A stretch of DNA of 64,000 nt from UBA1952 sp965200035 (GTDB taxonomy: Bacteria; Bacteroidota; Bacteroidia; Chitinophagales; Chitinophagaceae): assembly GCA_965200035.1 (NCBI GenBank), contig OZ241334.1, forward strand, positions 3,410,001 to 3,474,000, in the 5' to 3' direction. Positions within the stretch are counted from its first letter, which is position 1. Every line of letters begins with the position of its first letter. The notes beneath the pieces are model-generated. The model saw nothing but the letters and a program-made list of their open reading frames with translations, was not told the DNA's origin and did no database searches. The position numbers and the translations under genes are program-made. Below, piece by piece: positions 8,703 to 17,884 of the stretch.

Positions 8703-8903
8703 ATGCAGGCAAACATCATTATTACGGGCGCAAATGGTCTTTGCATCGAAGACAACGTTCTTGTCATTGATGACAACGATGTTTGCATCGAAGACAACGT
8801 TCTTGTCACGCATGCAAACACCGTTGTTGCCAGTGCAAATGTTCTTGCCATCTATGACAACGCTCTTGCCGTGCGTACAAACACTCTTTGCATGAGCGAC
8901 AAC
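8703..8903. repeat. Degenerate 21-bp tandem array 1
   Basis: Within the 458-bp gap between tspO and the convergent RNase gene, an aac/aat triplet recurs every 21 bases at 8712, 8733, 8754, 8775, 8796, 8817, 8838, 8859, 8880 and 8901. A representative unit is gttcttgtcattgatgacaa, then c. The units differ in sequence but never in length. Several contain the near-palindrome ttgtcatYRatgacaa. Read as protein it gives a heptad repeat, but the frame overlaps the RNase gene antisense and has no credible start, so it is called a DNA repeat. No other element is seen in the gap. Confidence 0.85.
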
Positions 8904-9004
8904 GGCATTGGATCATCTGCACCCAATAAGCACATTGCTACGCTTTCCATCGATATAGCTGTGCACCCTGTTTTGCAGTGGAATGTTTCCATCGTCAGCA
9001 TGAC

Positions 9005-10426
9005 CTATCCTGCTACCAGCGCTTCTTCCAGCTCTGCCACATCGTGCTGCGCGGGTATCTCTACCTGTTCGTAGCCTTTTCTGATAAGGCGCTCGCGGAA
9101 GTTGGTCTGCACTTCGTACTCGCCATGCACCAGGAATATCTTCTTTACTTTCTGCGGGTCCTGGCAGGAGAGCCATTGCAGCAGATCATCATAATCGCCG
9201 TGCGCGCTCATGCTGCTGATCTCTGCAACCTCGGCTTCCACCTCCTTTTCTTCCCCGAATATGGATACTTTTTTAGCCCCGTTCTTCAGCCTGCCGCCGA
9301 GGGAATTCGGATCGCAATAGCCTACCAGCAGAATCGTGTTGTTGGCATCGCTGATATTATTAAGAATGTGGTGCTTCACGCGTCCGGCCTCTGCCATGCC
9401 TGAGGAGGAGATAATAACACAGGGCTCTTTCAGATTAGCCAGCGCCATGCTTTCCTCCGGAGTTTCTATAAAGTGCAGGCCTTTGAACTGGAATACATCA
9501 TCATCCTTCCTGAGCACTTCCTGCACATTCGGATTAAAGCATTCGGGGTGCGCCTTGATAATCTTCGTGGCATCAATTGAAAGGGGTGAGTCCACAAAAT
9601 AGTTGAGATCAGGCAGGCGGTATTCCAGCTCCAGCCGGTTCAGCAGATAAAGGATTTCCTGGGTGCGCCCTACGCTGAACGCCGGAATGATAAGGTTGCC
9701 GCCCTTCTCCAGGCAGGTATGCTCAATATGCTTCAGCACCTGATCGGCAGATGGAGCTACGATCTCGTGCAGCTTATCGCCGTAGGTAGATTCCATGATT
9801 ACATAATCTGCCTGCGGGAAGCCGTCCGGCGCGCGCAGGATCACATCGCGGTAGCGGCCTATGTCGCCGCTGAAAGTGATGCGCGTATCCTTGCCATCTT
9901 CCGTGATCTTCAGATGAATAGCCGCTGCGCCCAGCAAGTGACCGCAATCGGTATAAGTCAGCTCAATATGTTCGTCAATCTGGTGCGGCTCGTTGTTCTC
10001 CAGCGTGTACATCATACCCACCAGCTTATCAGCGTCTTCTTCGGTATAAAGCGCCTCTACCGGAGGACGCTGCTGGCGCTCCCGTATCTGGTTTACATGG
10101 CGTACATCCATCTCCTGAATACGTGCAGAATCATGCACGAGCAGGGTAGCCAGATCGGCCGTAGGAGTAGTGCAGATGATCTTTCCATTAAAGCCATCTT
10201 TTACCAGCTTGGGCAAGAGGCCTACATGATCAATATGCGCATGAGAGAGAATGACATAGCTGACGGAGGATGGCTCGAAGCCCCATTCGCTGTTTAGCCT
10301 GATGGTATCGTGGCCCATGCCCTGAAACATGCCGCAGTCGAGCAATATTTTCTTTCCGTTGTTGAGATGAATAAGGTGCTTGCTGCCGGTGACGGTGCGC
10401 GCGGCTCCATGAAAAGATATCTTCAT
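9005..10426 (-). CDS. MBL-fold beta-CASP RNase (CPSF73-like)
   Basis: 473 residues. The metallo-beta-lactamase motif SHAHIDHVG is at about residues 61-69, with further metal ligands in CGHLLGAAAIHL and FSGDIGR. The beta-CASP insertion (PAFSVGRTQEILYLL, ISSSGMAEAGRVKHHI) and the C-terminal RMMBL segment (ISSMSAHGDYDDLLQW, FLVHGEYE) are all intact. Enzymes of this group are zinc-dependent RNA exo/endonucleases that process or degrade mRNA and rRNA. The start MKISFHGAARTVTGS is the canonical N terminus of the family. It lies downstream of a terminator and is probably its own unit. Confidence 0.92.
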   Translation of the reverse strand: MKISFHGAARTVTGSKHLIHLNNGKKILLDCGMFQGMGHDTIRLNSEWGFEPSSVSYVILSHAHIDHVGLLPKLVKDGFNGKIICTTPTADLATLLVHDSARIQEMDVRHVNQIRERQQRPPVEALYTEEDADKLVGMMYTLENNEPHQIDEHIELTYTDCGHLLGAAAIHLKITEDGKDTRITFSGDIGRYRDVILRAPDGFPQADYVIMESTYGDKLHEIVAPSADQVLKHIEHTCLEKGGNLIIPAFSVGRTQEILYLLNRLELEYRLPDLNYFVDSPLSIDATKIIKAHPECFNPNVQEVLRKDDDVFQFKGLHFIETPEESMALANLKEPCVIISSSGMAEAGRVKHHILNNISDANNTILLVGYCDPNSLGGRLKNGAKKVSIFGEEKEVEAEVAEISSMSAHGDYDDLLQWLSCQDPQKVKKIFLVHGEYEVQTNFRERLIRKGYEQVEIPAQHDVAELEEALVAG

Positions 10427-10540
10427 AAGGCGGTTAAGATGAATTTTTATGATTAAGAATACCGGGTGTTAAAGCAGATCGTTCAAAGCGATGATGCCTG
10501 AAGCAAATAAAACAATATTATGCCAATGATTTTTCTACGC

Positions 10541-10572
10541 AATAAAAAAGCGCACAGCCGGAACTGCGCGCT
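10541..10572 (-). terminator. Terminator after the PPIase gene
   Basis: agcgcacag (10549-10557) pairs with ctgcgcgct (10564-10572) with one mismatch; on the minus strand it is followed by tttttattgcg. It ends the PPIase-TlpA operon. Confidence 0.7.
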
Positions 10573-10627
10573 TTGCTGATTCATTTACAGGCGGGGATCG
10601 TATGCCTGCAATGCTCAGATAACAATA

Positions 10628-12598
10628 TTATTTCACCATGCTTTTGAACACAGGCTCGTCCACCTTCACCGGATACTTGGCGCGCAATTCTGTATTCCAC
10701 TGCTTTTCCAGATAATCCTGATATTCAGCTACAGCATAGCCGCGGGCTTCGTCCAGCGTTTTGGTGGTAGGTGCGCTGTAAGTCTCTTCTACCTTCACTG
10801 CTGTGTACGAGCCATCGGCGTTTTTTACCGGCTGAGATAACTTGCCCTTTGCCAGCGCGCTTTGCGGCACATCGGTGAATTTGGAATACTCATAATGGCC
10901 GCGCTGTACATTCACCGCATCAGGATGCGCTTCTGAGTTCAGTTGCTTGTACAGGTCTTCTTCCTTCATGCTCTTGTTGGCATCAATCACTTTCACGCCG
11001 GCCTTCATGGCCTCTTCATCCTTGAAGCGATAGACTACGCCGGTGAAGCCGGGCTCCCACTGGTACTTGTCTTTATGGCCCGCATAGAAGCTCTTTAATC
11101 CTACCGAATCTTTGGATGCTTTGCTCCACACATTGCGGTCGGTAAGCTCGAACAGCATAATGCCGTTGCGGTATTCTTCCATCAGGTTTTTGAAATCCGG
11201 ATTGGTATCGGCCAGCCTGTTCTCTTCAAAATCGGTAATCACGCGGTCCATGTACAGCTTGTAAATATCACGGATCACCGCATTCTTAGGACCGGTGATG
11301 CGGCCACGGGTCAGAGTTTCCGCATATTTCATCAGATCGCTTTGCAGATACTCGTGCTTGCCTATTTCGAAGAGGGGCTTATTCATGTGCTGGAAATCGC
11401 TGGCGCGGAATGCGTTGGCATTTTTTCCGGTATCAGGCAGCGCGTTTACCTTATCAATCAGTGGCTGCAGATTGGCAGGATATTCTTTGAAGCCATTTTC
11501 CTGTTTGATCTTGTTGTAGAATATTTCATGCGCAACCTCTGCGCGGGCGTCATTATCCACACGGCGCTGCAGGCCATCTTTCACGCTATCGAATGGCTTT
11601 AGCGGAGATTTGCTGATGAGCTTAATGATGTGAAAGCCGTATTCCGTCTGAATAGGTTCCGAAACATCGCCCGGCTTTTTAAGATTAAATGATGCATCTT
11701 CAAATGCAGGAGTCATGCGGCCTACGCTGAATGCAGGCAGTACGCCTTTGTCGCCTACGCTGAACTTGTCATCAGAATATCTGGTGACAAGTGTGTCGAA
11801 CGGAGTGCCGCTTTTCAGCTGCTGCTCGATCATCTGGGCTTTGTTGCGCGCCTCCGTTACACCGGATTCGCCTTTGCTTTTGGGCGTGCTGACCAATATC
11901 TGCGCTACCTGCACCTCGCCGCGTCCCGGGCGGGTATCCAGCACCTTTAATATATGATAGCCAAACTGCGTGCGGAATGGTTTGGAGACGCTGCCGATCT
12001 TGGTATTGTAAGTGGCATTCTCAAAAGGGTAAAACGTCTGCAGGGATGTGAGGTAACCGATATCGCCACCTGAGGCGCGGGTGCCTTTATCATCGGAAAA
12101 CTGGCGGGCCAGATCTGCGAAAGGTACTTTGCCGCTCACGGCCACGCGGTAAATGCTGTCTATTTTAGCGTAAGCGCGCGCCGTATCGTCCGGCGAAGCG
12201 CTTATGGAGCTGGATATGAGAATGTGCGCTACGTGCACTTCCGTCTTCATGCGGTTGTAAGCTTCTTCGGTGAGCTTGCCGCGCGCTTCTTTATCCGTCA
12301 GATAGTTTTTGGAAAGCTGCCGGCGATAGCTGTTCAGCTCAGTGCTGATGCTGCTGATCGTATCCATGTGCTGCAGCTCTGCTTCGCGCACCTTCATCCG
12401 GAAGAGCGCGTAGAGGTCCAGATATTCCCGCAGGGCAGGCTCGGAGAAGTCGGTTTTTTTGTTGAGACTGTTTTTCTGATAGACTCTTAAAAATTCCTGC
12501 TTACTGACGGGGGTATTGCCGAATGTAAAGAGGGTCTGTGCTTGTAGGGATGTGGTAAGAAGGCCCGAAGCCAGGCCTAATAAGAACAGCTTGCGCAT
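10628..12598 (-). CDS. Periplasmic peptidyl-prolyl isomerase with two PpiC (parvulin) domains, SurA-like
   Basis: 656 residues. A signal peptide ends near residue 20 (LQAQ). An N-terminal chaperone-like helical segment is followed by two parvulin domains, at about 118-222 (VHVAHILIS ... GDIGYL ... FGYHILKV) and 226-330 (VQVAQILVS ... DKGVLPAF ... YGFHIIKL). The last 300 residues form a helical C-terminal region typical of Bacteroidota homologues. It probably assists folding of outer-membrane proteins. It is 35 bases downstream of a TlpA-like oxidoreductase gene on the same strand, so two periplasmic folding functions appear to be co-transcribed. Confidence 0.92.
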   Translation of the reverse strand: MRKLFLLGLASGLLTTSLQAQTLFTFGNTPVSKQEFLRVYQKNSLNKKTDFSEPALREYLDLYALFRMKVREAELQHMDTISSISTELNSYRRQLSKNYLTDKEARGKLTEEAYNRMKTEVHVAHILISSSISASPDDTARAYAKIDSIYRVAVSGKVPFADLARQFSDDKGTRASGGDIGYLTSLQTFYPFENATYNTKIGSVSKPFRTQFGYHILKVLDTRPGRGEVQVAQILVSTPKSKGESGVTEARNKAQMIEQQLKSGTPFDTLVTRYSDDKFSVGDKGVLPAFSVGRMTPAFEDASFNLKKPGDVSEPIQTEYGFHIIKLISKSPLKPFDSVKDGLQRRVDNDARAEVAHEIFYNKIKQENGFKEYPANLQPLIDKVNALPDTGKNANAFRASDFQHMNKPLFEIGKHEYLQSDLMKYAETLTRGRITGPKNAVIRDIYKLYMDRVITDFEENRLADTNPDFKNLMEEYRNGIMLFELTDRNVWSKASKDSVGLKSFYAGHKDKYQWEPGFTGVVYRFKDEEAMKAGVKVIDANKSMKEEDLYKQLNSEAHPDAVNVQRGHYEYSKFTDVPQSALAKGKLSQPVKNADGSYTAVKVEETYSAPTTKTLDEARGYAVAEYQDYLEKQWNTELRAKYPVKVDEPVFKSMVK

Positions 12599-12633
12599 TT
12601 TTGTTGTATAGAGGTGTTTGTGTGTATTACTAA

Positions 12634-14088
12634 TTAGCTTTTTGCTTTGGCGGCGGCTTTTTCCTTTCGCTCCAGCATATTGATTACGTCCAGTATGTTG
12701 GAATGATCGAGGCGCTTACCGCGGATGATCTTCTTTTCATCAAGCAAATATATGGTAGGAGTAGCTCTGATGTCATACTCTGCATGATAGTTTGAGCGGC
12801 CTTCCGGATCATAGACGTTGGTCCATTCTTCGAGGTGGTGCTTTTTGATGAATTCCTGCCATTGGGCGACCGGATCGTCGGTCCGTACCGCATATATTTT
12901 CACACCTTTCGCTTTCAGTACCGCTTTGTACATAGAATCAAGCAGGGGAATTTCTTTCTGGCAATGGCCGCAGCTGGGCTCCCAGAAGGCAACCACCGTA
13001 TATTTTGCATTTACGGAAGAGAGCGGCGTTTCCTTGCCATTCACATCTTTCATGCGGATGTCCGGCGCTACATTGCCAATCACATTCGGGGAAATCTCGC
13101 GAACGCGCTTGATGTATTTCTGCAGGTCGTCATTGCTCAGCCAGTCGGCATCGCCCTTCATGTGATAGTTCTCTACGAGATAGACAAACATTTCATCCAT
13201 GCCCATTACCTTGCTGGTTTCGGCATTATAGGTGAGCCAGTGAAGGGTATATTTAAAGAGTTCTTTGGTGCCGCGCGTTTTCTTCAGCAGGAAGTCTGCT
13301 TCTTTCTCTACGCTGTCCACATACTGGATTACCACTTTATTCATGTACTCATCCAGCTTGGCATCGTAGATCGGTGAGTTGATCAGGCGATCATCCTGGA
13401 AGTCGAAGCCGTTCCAGTAATGCTCTTTATAATAGTTGTAGGCAAACGAAGAATCGACCTGGCCATTCGGCAGCTTATGTATGCCTTCCGGGATTTGCGG
13501 TACTTCAAGCGCCTGGAATATTTTGGCAAGCAATGTACCGGGATATTTGGCCACATAGTTGTGGCGGTAATCGGTAAGCTCTTTGCCCGATGAAGACATT
13601 TTTTTGCGCACATCAGCACTGTCTTTTCCGGTTTTCGCAGCGGCATAGTCGGACTGCAGTTTCTGCTGCTGCTGGCCAAAGCCTTTCAGGAAATTCATAT
13701 AGTCAACGAACCGCTCATTCTCCGGTGAGTTCTTATAAGAAAGCTCATCAATACTTCCTTCCGTTACGCCGGTAGCATTGGCGTTAATGGTCATGTCATC
13801 GCCATTGTTGAGCAGAAACTCAAAGTAGCGTTTCTTATCGCCGGTAAGCATCAGGTAAATGCCGCCCAGCGTTTTCTTCTTATTATCGAATACCGCATTG
13901 CCGGTTTTATCGATGCGCGCAGAGTCTGACTTGTAGATGGTCGGCAACGGCTTGCCGTAATAGTGCACCAGGTAAACGATGGAGTCCTTTACATTGGTAA
14001 ACTTTACGTTGATGTGATAGCCATCGCGGGCGGAAGATGTTGCGGTAATGCCCGTAAGGAGCGATAAGAGTATAAATAGCTGCTTCAT
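12634..14088 (-). CDS. TlpA-like thiol:disulfide oxidoreductase with N-terminal DUF4369-type domain
   Basis: 484 residues. A signal peptide (MKQLFILLSLLTGITATSSA) is followed by a beta-rich domain (GYHINVKFTNVKDSIVYL...) like DUF4369, then a helical middle part with a Gln-rich stretch (GFGQQQQKLQ), resembling DUF5106 proteins. The thioredoxin-fold domain covers about 340-470. Its active site is SCGHCQKE and its cis-Pro loop is RATPTIYLLDE. Such proteins reduce or shuffle disulfides in the periplasm. It is the first gene of a two-gene minus-strand operon with the PPIase. The C terminus is Lys/Ala-rich. Confidence 0.9.
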   Translation of the reverse strand: MKQLFILLSLLTGITATSSARDGYHINVKFTNVKDSIVYLVHYYGKPLPTIYKSDSARIDKTGNAVFDNKKKTLGGIYLMLTGDKKRYFEFLLNNGDDMTINANATGVTEGSIDELSYKNSPENERFVDYMNFLKGFGQQQQKLQSDYAAAKTGKDSADVRKKMSSSGKELTDYRHNYVAKYPGTLLAKIFQALEVPQIPEGIHKLPNGQVDSSFAYNYYKEHYWNGFDFQDDRLINSPIYDAKLDEYMNKVVIQYVDSVEKEADFLLKKTRGTKELFKYTLHWLTYNAETSKVMGMDEMFVYLVENYHMKGDADWLSNDDLQKYIKRVREISPNVIGNVAPDIRMKDVNGKETPLSSVNAKYTVVAFWEPSCGHCQKEIPLLDSMYKAVLKAKGVKIYAVRTDDPVAQWQEFIKKHHLEEWTNVYDPEGRSNYHAEYDIRATPTIYLLDEKKIIRGKRLDHSNILDVINMLERKEKAAAKAKS

Positions 14089-14257
14089 AGAAATTATGGC
14101 TGTGAAAATAGCCGTTTATGAAGAGGAAAAGACAGAGATTTAGTTAAAGCTGTTGGAAAAGAATTTCCGTTAGCAAGCGATTAACAAGTGAAGAATTTCT
14201 TTTAATAACAAAATCTCAACAACTTATCGTAAACGGTGCTTCGTAGATACCTTACAG

Positions 14258-14566
14258 ATGAAGTACTGCACGTTCAAATACAGGATCGAATACGAGGATG
14301 GAGAGGTCAGTAAAGGCTGGAGTCCGTATACGGGTGAAGAGATCAGCGACTTTGCGCTGAGCCGCTTTGTACACCATTGCTTTCAGCAGGCGAAGCCGGC
14401 ACGGCATATTACAGTGTCAGATATTTTCAGGATCAGCGATGCCGCGCTCTGGCTTGCCCATATTCAACATACTGTGGAATTTAAATACCTGCTTGCGTCC
14501 CGCGGCTTTGCCGTTGATATTGTAGAACAGCACAGCATCCGCGAGCAGAAGACTACTGAAGATTAA
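14258..14566 (+). CDS. Hypothetical protein, 102 residues
   Basis: A small soluble protein starting MKYCTFKYRIEYEDGEVSKGW and ending acidic (KTTED). Predicted mixed alpha/beta; no recognised domain or signal peptide. It is divergent from the TlpA operon with a 169-bp AT-rich promoter region. Length, start context and amino-acid makeup suggest a real gene. Confidence 0.6.
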   Translation: MKYCTFKYRIEYEDGEVSKGWSPYTGEEISDFALSRFVHHCFQQAKPARHITVSDIFRISDAALWLAHIQHTVEFKYLLASRGFAVDIVEQHSIREQKTTED

Positions 14567-14741
14567 CGCTTTCTGGAACAGGTCAGTTATTGCTGATCTT
14601 TATCATCATCCGGATCCATTGTAGCGCAGCCGGTTATTATTTGAACAGTATTCTTTAGCATTTCTTTAATACACTCTGGTATGCTTTTTCAAACTTGTCA
14701 AGTGATTAACCGAATCTGTAAAACAAATAAAACCGACTGTT

Positions 14742-15266
14742 ATGAAAAAGATACTCGCAAGCATTCTGATCCTTTCGGAGATGGCTGTACCAGCATTTGC
14801 ACAGGGAAAACATGTAAAACATTATGGAGGCAAGAGCTGTCCTGCAGCCACCTGTACCGACCATAGCTATGATAAAGCATACAGCGCAGCCCAGGGTAGC
14901 GGAGTACAGAACGTTGAATGGGTAGAAACTACGGAGAAGAAAAATTGTCCGGCAGCCACCTGCACCGATCACAGCTATGATAAGGCATATACCGGAGGCT
15001 GGAAAGTACGTTCTTCCGCAGTTACCACACGTAGGGTAGAATTACCCGCAGCACAGCCTTCTGAAGCATGGACACCCGCACCGGCACGTCTGAAAGATGA
15101 TGCCTACTCAATGAGCAACTACACGATTTACGGTCGTACAGCCCCTGACCCTTACCATGGCGATGATGCACCTTCTTATGATGGTGCAGCGAGGAATGCT
15201 TACCGCAATATGCGTGCCAATAACGAAAGTGCGCCTCTGCCACCGAGCACGGGCGAAAAAAGGTAG
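14742..15266 (+). CDS. Secreted protein with a duplicated CPAATCTDHSYDKAY motif
   Basis: 174 residues with a signal peptide (MKKILASILILSEMAVPAFAQ). The 15-residue motif CPAATCTDHSYDKAY occurs twice, at about residues 34-48 and 69-83, each preceded by K/N. Cys-x4-Cys-x2-His spacing suggests metal binding or paired disulfides, but this is inference. The rest is low in complexity (Ala, Pro, Tyr, Asp, Asn). No family is recognised. A 20-bp perfect hairpin terminator follows. It is probably monocistronic. Confidence 0.72.
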   Translation: MKKILASILILSEMAVPAFAQGKHVKHYGGKSCPAATCTDHSYDKAYSAAQGSGVQNVEWVETTEKKNCPAATCTDHSYDKAYTGGWKVRSSAVTTRRVELPAAQPSEAWTPAPARLKDDAYSMSNYTIYGRTAPDPYHGDDAPSYDGAARNAYRNMRANNESAPLPPSTGEKR

Positions 15267-15290
15267 TATCAGCGATGATATTGCTTCTAT

Positions 15291-15332
15291 AATAAACAAA
15301 GCCGGCAATAACTATTGCCGGCTTTGTTTATT
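15291..15332 (+). terminator. Strong hairpin terminator, 20-bp stem
   Basis: aataaacaaagccggcaata (15291-15310) is perfectly complementary to tattgccggctttgtttatt (15313-15332). It works in either direction. Confidence 0.85.
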
Positions 15333-15412
15333 GGGTTAGTGTATCAGTTTAATGAGTCCATCATCAGTTTAAGGTAGTAGAACATTTTAGTTTAACAGCG
15401 CATCACTTGCAA

Positions 15413-15497
15413 CGACTTGTCATTCCCGAAGGGAATCTTTTTAATTGTAGGTTGGTGCTGAAGCTTAAAGAGGATTTCCTTCGGGAATGACAAGTCG
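15413..15497. repeat. Long inverted repeat in the gap before the histidine kinase gene
   Basis: A 25-base left arm (15413-15437) beginning cgacttgtcattcccgaagg pairs with a right arm at 15473-15497 with one mismatch, leaving a 35-base loop. It lies in the 294-bp gap between convergent genes. The arms resemble the gtcatcccgaaaggg word at 7440, so this looks like another REP-pair family member rather than a terminator. No gene is seen in the gap. Confidence 0.75.
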
Positions 15498-15560
15498 CCG
15501 GTGAGAGCCAGGTCACTGATGAATTCAGCTACTGATGTACCAGGTAGCCCGGAAGTTCAC

Positions 15561-17507
15561 TTATGATGCCTGTAGGGGAATCCAGATGCTGACCACCGTT
15601 CCCCGCCCGGGTGTGGAGTCAAACTCTACTGTGCCTTTCAGGAACTCGATCCGCGTCTGTATATTCTTGAGTCCGATGCCATCCTGCTGGGCGATAGTAG
15701 CCATCTCGAAGCCCTTTCCGTTATCCTCAATCGTTGCGGTAACGCCATCCTCATCGCGGCCGAGCTGAATGTCGAGCTGCGATGCGGCTGCGTGCTTGAT
15801 CACATTATTCACCGTTTCCTGCAGCACACGGTACAGCACCGTTTCTGTATTGGTATCGAGGCGCTCGTTGAGTCCGGCTATTTCCAGGTTCACCCTGAGC
15901 ATCCGCGTATCTATATTATGAATGAAATCGCGTACTGCTGATACCAGGCCATACTTCAGCAGTGTATTGGGCATCATCTGGTGAGAGATCGAGCGTACCT
16001 CTTTACAGCTCTCATCTACCAGCGCCAGGGTTTTGCTGAATGAATGCGCCGTCTCGTCATCTTTGAACTGAATATTGCTGCCAATGATGTTCATATTCAT
16101 GCGCACAGCAGAGAAAAGCTGGCCCAGCCCGTCGTGCAGATCAACGGCAATGCGCTGCCGCTCACGCTCCTCCGCTTCGATAATGCCTTTGGAAGCCAGG
16201 TCCTGCTGACGGATGATCTCCGTCTGAAGCTGCCGCTCTTTATTGAGGCGGAATCTGCGGTAATAGCTGTAGGCAAGCATAGCACCCAGAATAATGAGCA
16301 GGCAGATGCCTCCGATGAAATAGTTCCGCTTCGAAATCTCAAACCGCTGCTTCTGTATCTGCTGATCCTTTACCGAGGTCTGATATTTGATCTCCATTTC
16401 GCTGAGCTTCTCATTCACATCGGTAGCGTAGAGGCTGTCATTGTAGACGACCACCTGCTTGGATGCTTCCAGCGCCTTCCTGAAATCGCCTTTCGCCTCA
16501 TAAAGCCGCGTCAGCGTGCGGTAAATCCTGTGTTTTTCGGGGAGGCCGCCTGAGAGCGTATCAGCCAGCTTCAGCGCCATCAGCAGCTTCTCTTCTGCCA
16601 GCTTATAATTACCTGTTCTTGTGAGCAGACTGCCCCAGATATTCAGCGTGCTTACCATTCCCTTGGTATTGCCCTGCTGTTCGCGGAGCGAGTACGACGT
16701 TTCGGCATAGTCCAGCCCCTCTTTGTAAGAGCCCGTCTCATCGTAGATGACGGCGAGGTTGTGAGATACGAGCGCAGCGTTGATATAATCTTTGGTGAGC
16801 AGCGCAAAGCTGTCGGCCTGTATATAGTAGTCCTTGGCCCGGCTGTAATCCTTTTTGAAATAATAGATGTTTCCGATACCGGCATAATTCGTGGCCAGCA
16901 CCACAATGTCATTGGCCCTGATCCGTATCTGGAGCGCCTGATTGTAATATTTCAGCGCCGCATCCACATTCCCGAAGCTTTCATTGGCAACCCCCAGATT
17001 GTAGAGCGCATCGCCGGTGCCCTGCTCGTCTTTAATTTCCTCAAACAGTCTTAGGCCGCGCTGCGCATAGTCGAGCGTTTTATCAAACTTGCCCAGCATC
17101 TGATTCACCGTGCTCATCTTCAGATAAGCCTTTCCCATTCCCTGCCTGTCATTGATCTGCCGCCGCACCTCCAGCGAATTGGTGAAGTACTCCAGCGCAG
17201 TATCCAGGTGTTGCGCTTCAATGCTTAAGAAGCCATAATAATAAAGACCAAACCCTTCTCCCTTCCGGAAATGAATCCTGCGGCTCTCCTGAATCGCCTT
17301 CTGCGCATAAGCCATCGCCTTTGCCCGATCCACATACCGGTATTTCAGCGCAAGATCGCAGTAGCTGTTTATGAGCGCTGTATCCTTCTGAGCAGGCAAA
17401 AGCCGCTCCATGCTGTCGATGGTCCGCTGTGACTGGGCATGACCATACGGGCAAAAGAGTAGCAACAGGCAGAGGAGGGTAATGCCGGCGGGTCGGAGCA
17501 GCTGCAT
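15561..17507 (-). CDS. TPR-repeat sensor histidine kinase (HisKA_3 type)
   Basis: 648 residues from ATG at 17507; this start gives a signal peptide (LLCLLLLFCPYGHAQ), whereas the longer frame adds 30 residues ahead of it. About seven TPR motifs fill residues 40-380 in the periplasm. One membrane helix (GGICLLIILGAMLAYSYY) is followed by a coiled coil, the phosphoacceptor motif RQRIAVDLHDGLGQ and a GHKL ATPase domain (ETVNNVIKHA, EDNGKGF, GIGLKNIQTR). NarL-type kinases of this class usually act on a LuxR-family response regulator; none is adjacent, so this is an orphan kinase within the window. The periplasmic TPRs imply sensing through a protein partner. Confidence 0.9.
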   Translation of the reverse strand: MQLLRPAGITLLCLLLLFCPYGHAQSQRTIDSMERLLPAQKDTALINSYCDLALKYRYVDRAKAMAYAQKAIQESRRIHFRKGEGFGLYYYGFLSIEAQHLDTALEYFTNSLEVRRQINDRQGMGKAYLKMSTVNQMLGKFDKTLDYAQRGLRLFEEIKDEQGTGDALYNLGVANESFGNVDAALKYYNQALQIRIRANDIVVLATNYAGIGNIYYFKKDYSRAKDYYIQADSFALLTKDYINAALVSHNLAVIYDETGSYKEGLDYAETSYSLREQQGNTKGMVSTLNIWGSLLTRTGNYKLAEEKLLMALKLADTLSGGLPEKHRIYRTLTRLYEAKGDFRKALEASKQVVVYNDSLYATDVNEKLSEMEIKYQTSVKDQQIQKQRFEISKRNYFIGGICLLIILGAMLAYSYYRRFRLNKERQLQTEIIRQQDLASKGIIEAEERERQRIAVDLHDGLGQLFSAVRMNMNIIGSNIQFKDDETAHSFSKTLALVDESCKEVRSISHQMMPNTLLKYGLVSAVRDFIHNIDTRMLRVNLEIAGLNERLDTNTETVLYRVLQETVNNVIKHAAASQLDIQLGRDEDGVTATIEDNGKGFEMATIAQQDGIGLKNIQTRIEFLKGTVEFDSTPGRGTVVSIWIPLQAS

Positions 17508-17768
17508 AACGTATGGTATTTGGTTGAAGTGTAAGTGCCTTACAAAGACACTCCTTTTCCCGGTCAATTTCAATACCGTGAATCCGGTATTTGGCATCTG
17601 TCAATACGGCTCAGCTAAAACCGCCCAGCAGGAGGCTTTATAAGTTCTTGGTATCCTTCATGAACCCTTTTTATGCTTTCATGGATCGGATGGCGGCGTT
17701 CATTCATTAAATATGATACTTCATGGTCTGGTGCTGTTCATGGTGCAAGTATTAAACTCTTGCACAAG

Positions 17769-17776
17769 TAGTTTTG
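17769..17776 (+). promoter_or_regulatory. Candidate -7 element for the NHL-repeat gene
   Basis: TAGTTTTG fits the Bacteroidota -7 consensus TAnnTTTG and lies 108 bases before the ATG at 17885. No good TTTG element is seen at the right distance. The rest of the 377-bp divergent gap (17508-17884) shows nothing else recognisable. Confidence 0.3.
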
Positions 17777-17884
17777 CATTGATTCATTTTACAACTGATT
17801 ATTGAATTAATCAAAATATCGTTCATGCCGACGTGGACATCTTATCAGATACTGCTAACAAAAACTTATTTAAAATCAAACCAA

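Noticed and set aside
8703..9074. 123-codon frame with a heptad Asn repeat over array 1
   Set aside because: The heptad follows automatically from a 21-bp DNA period, the frame then runs antisense into the RNase gene, and two other arrays with unrelated sequence show the same effect.
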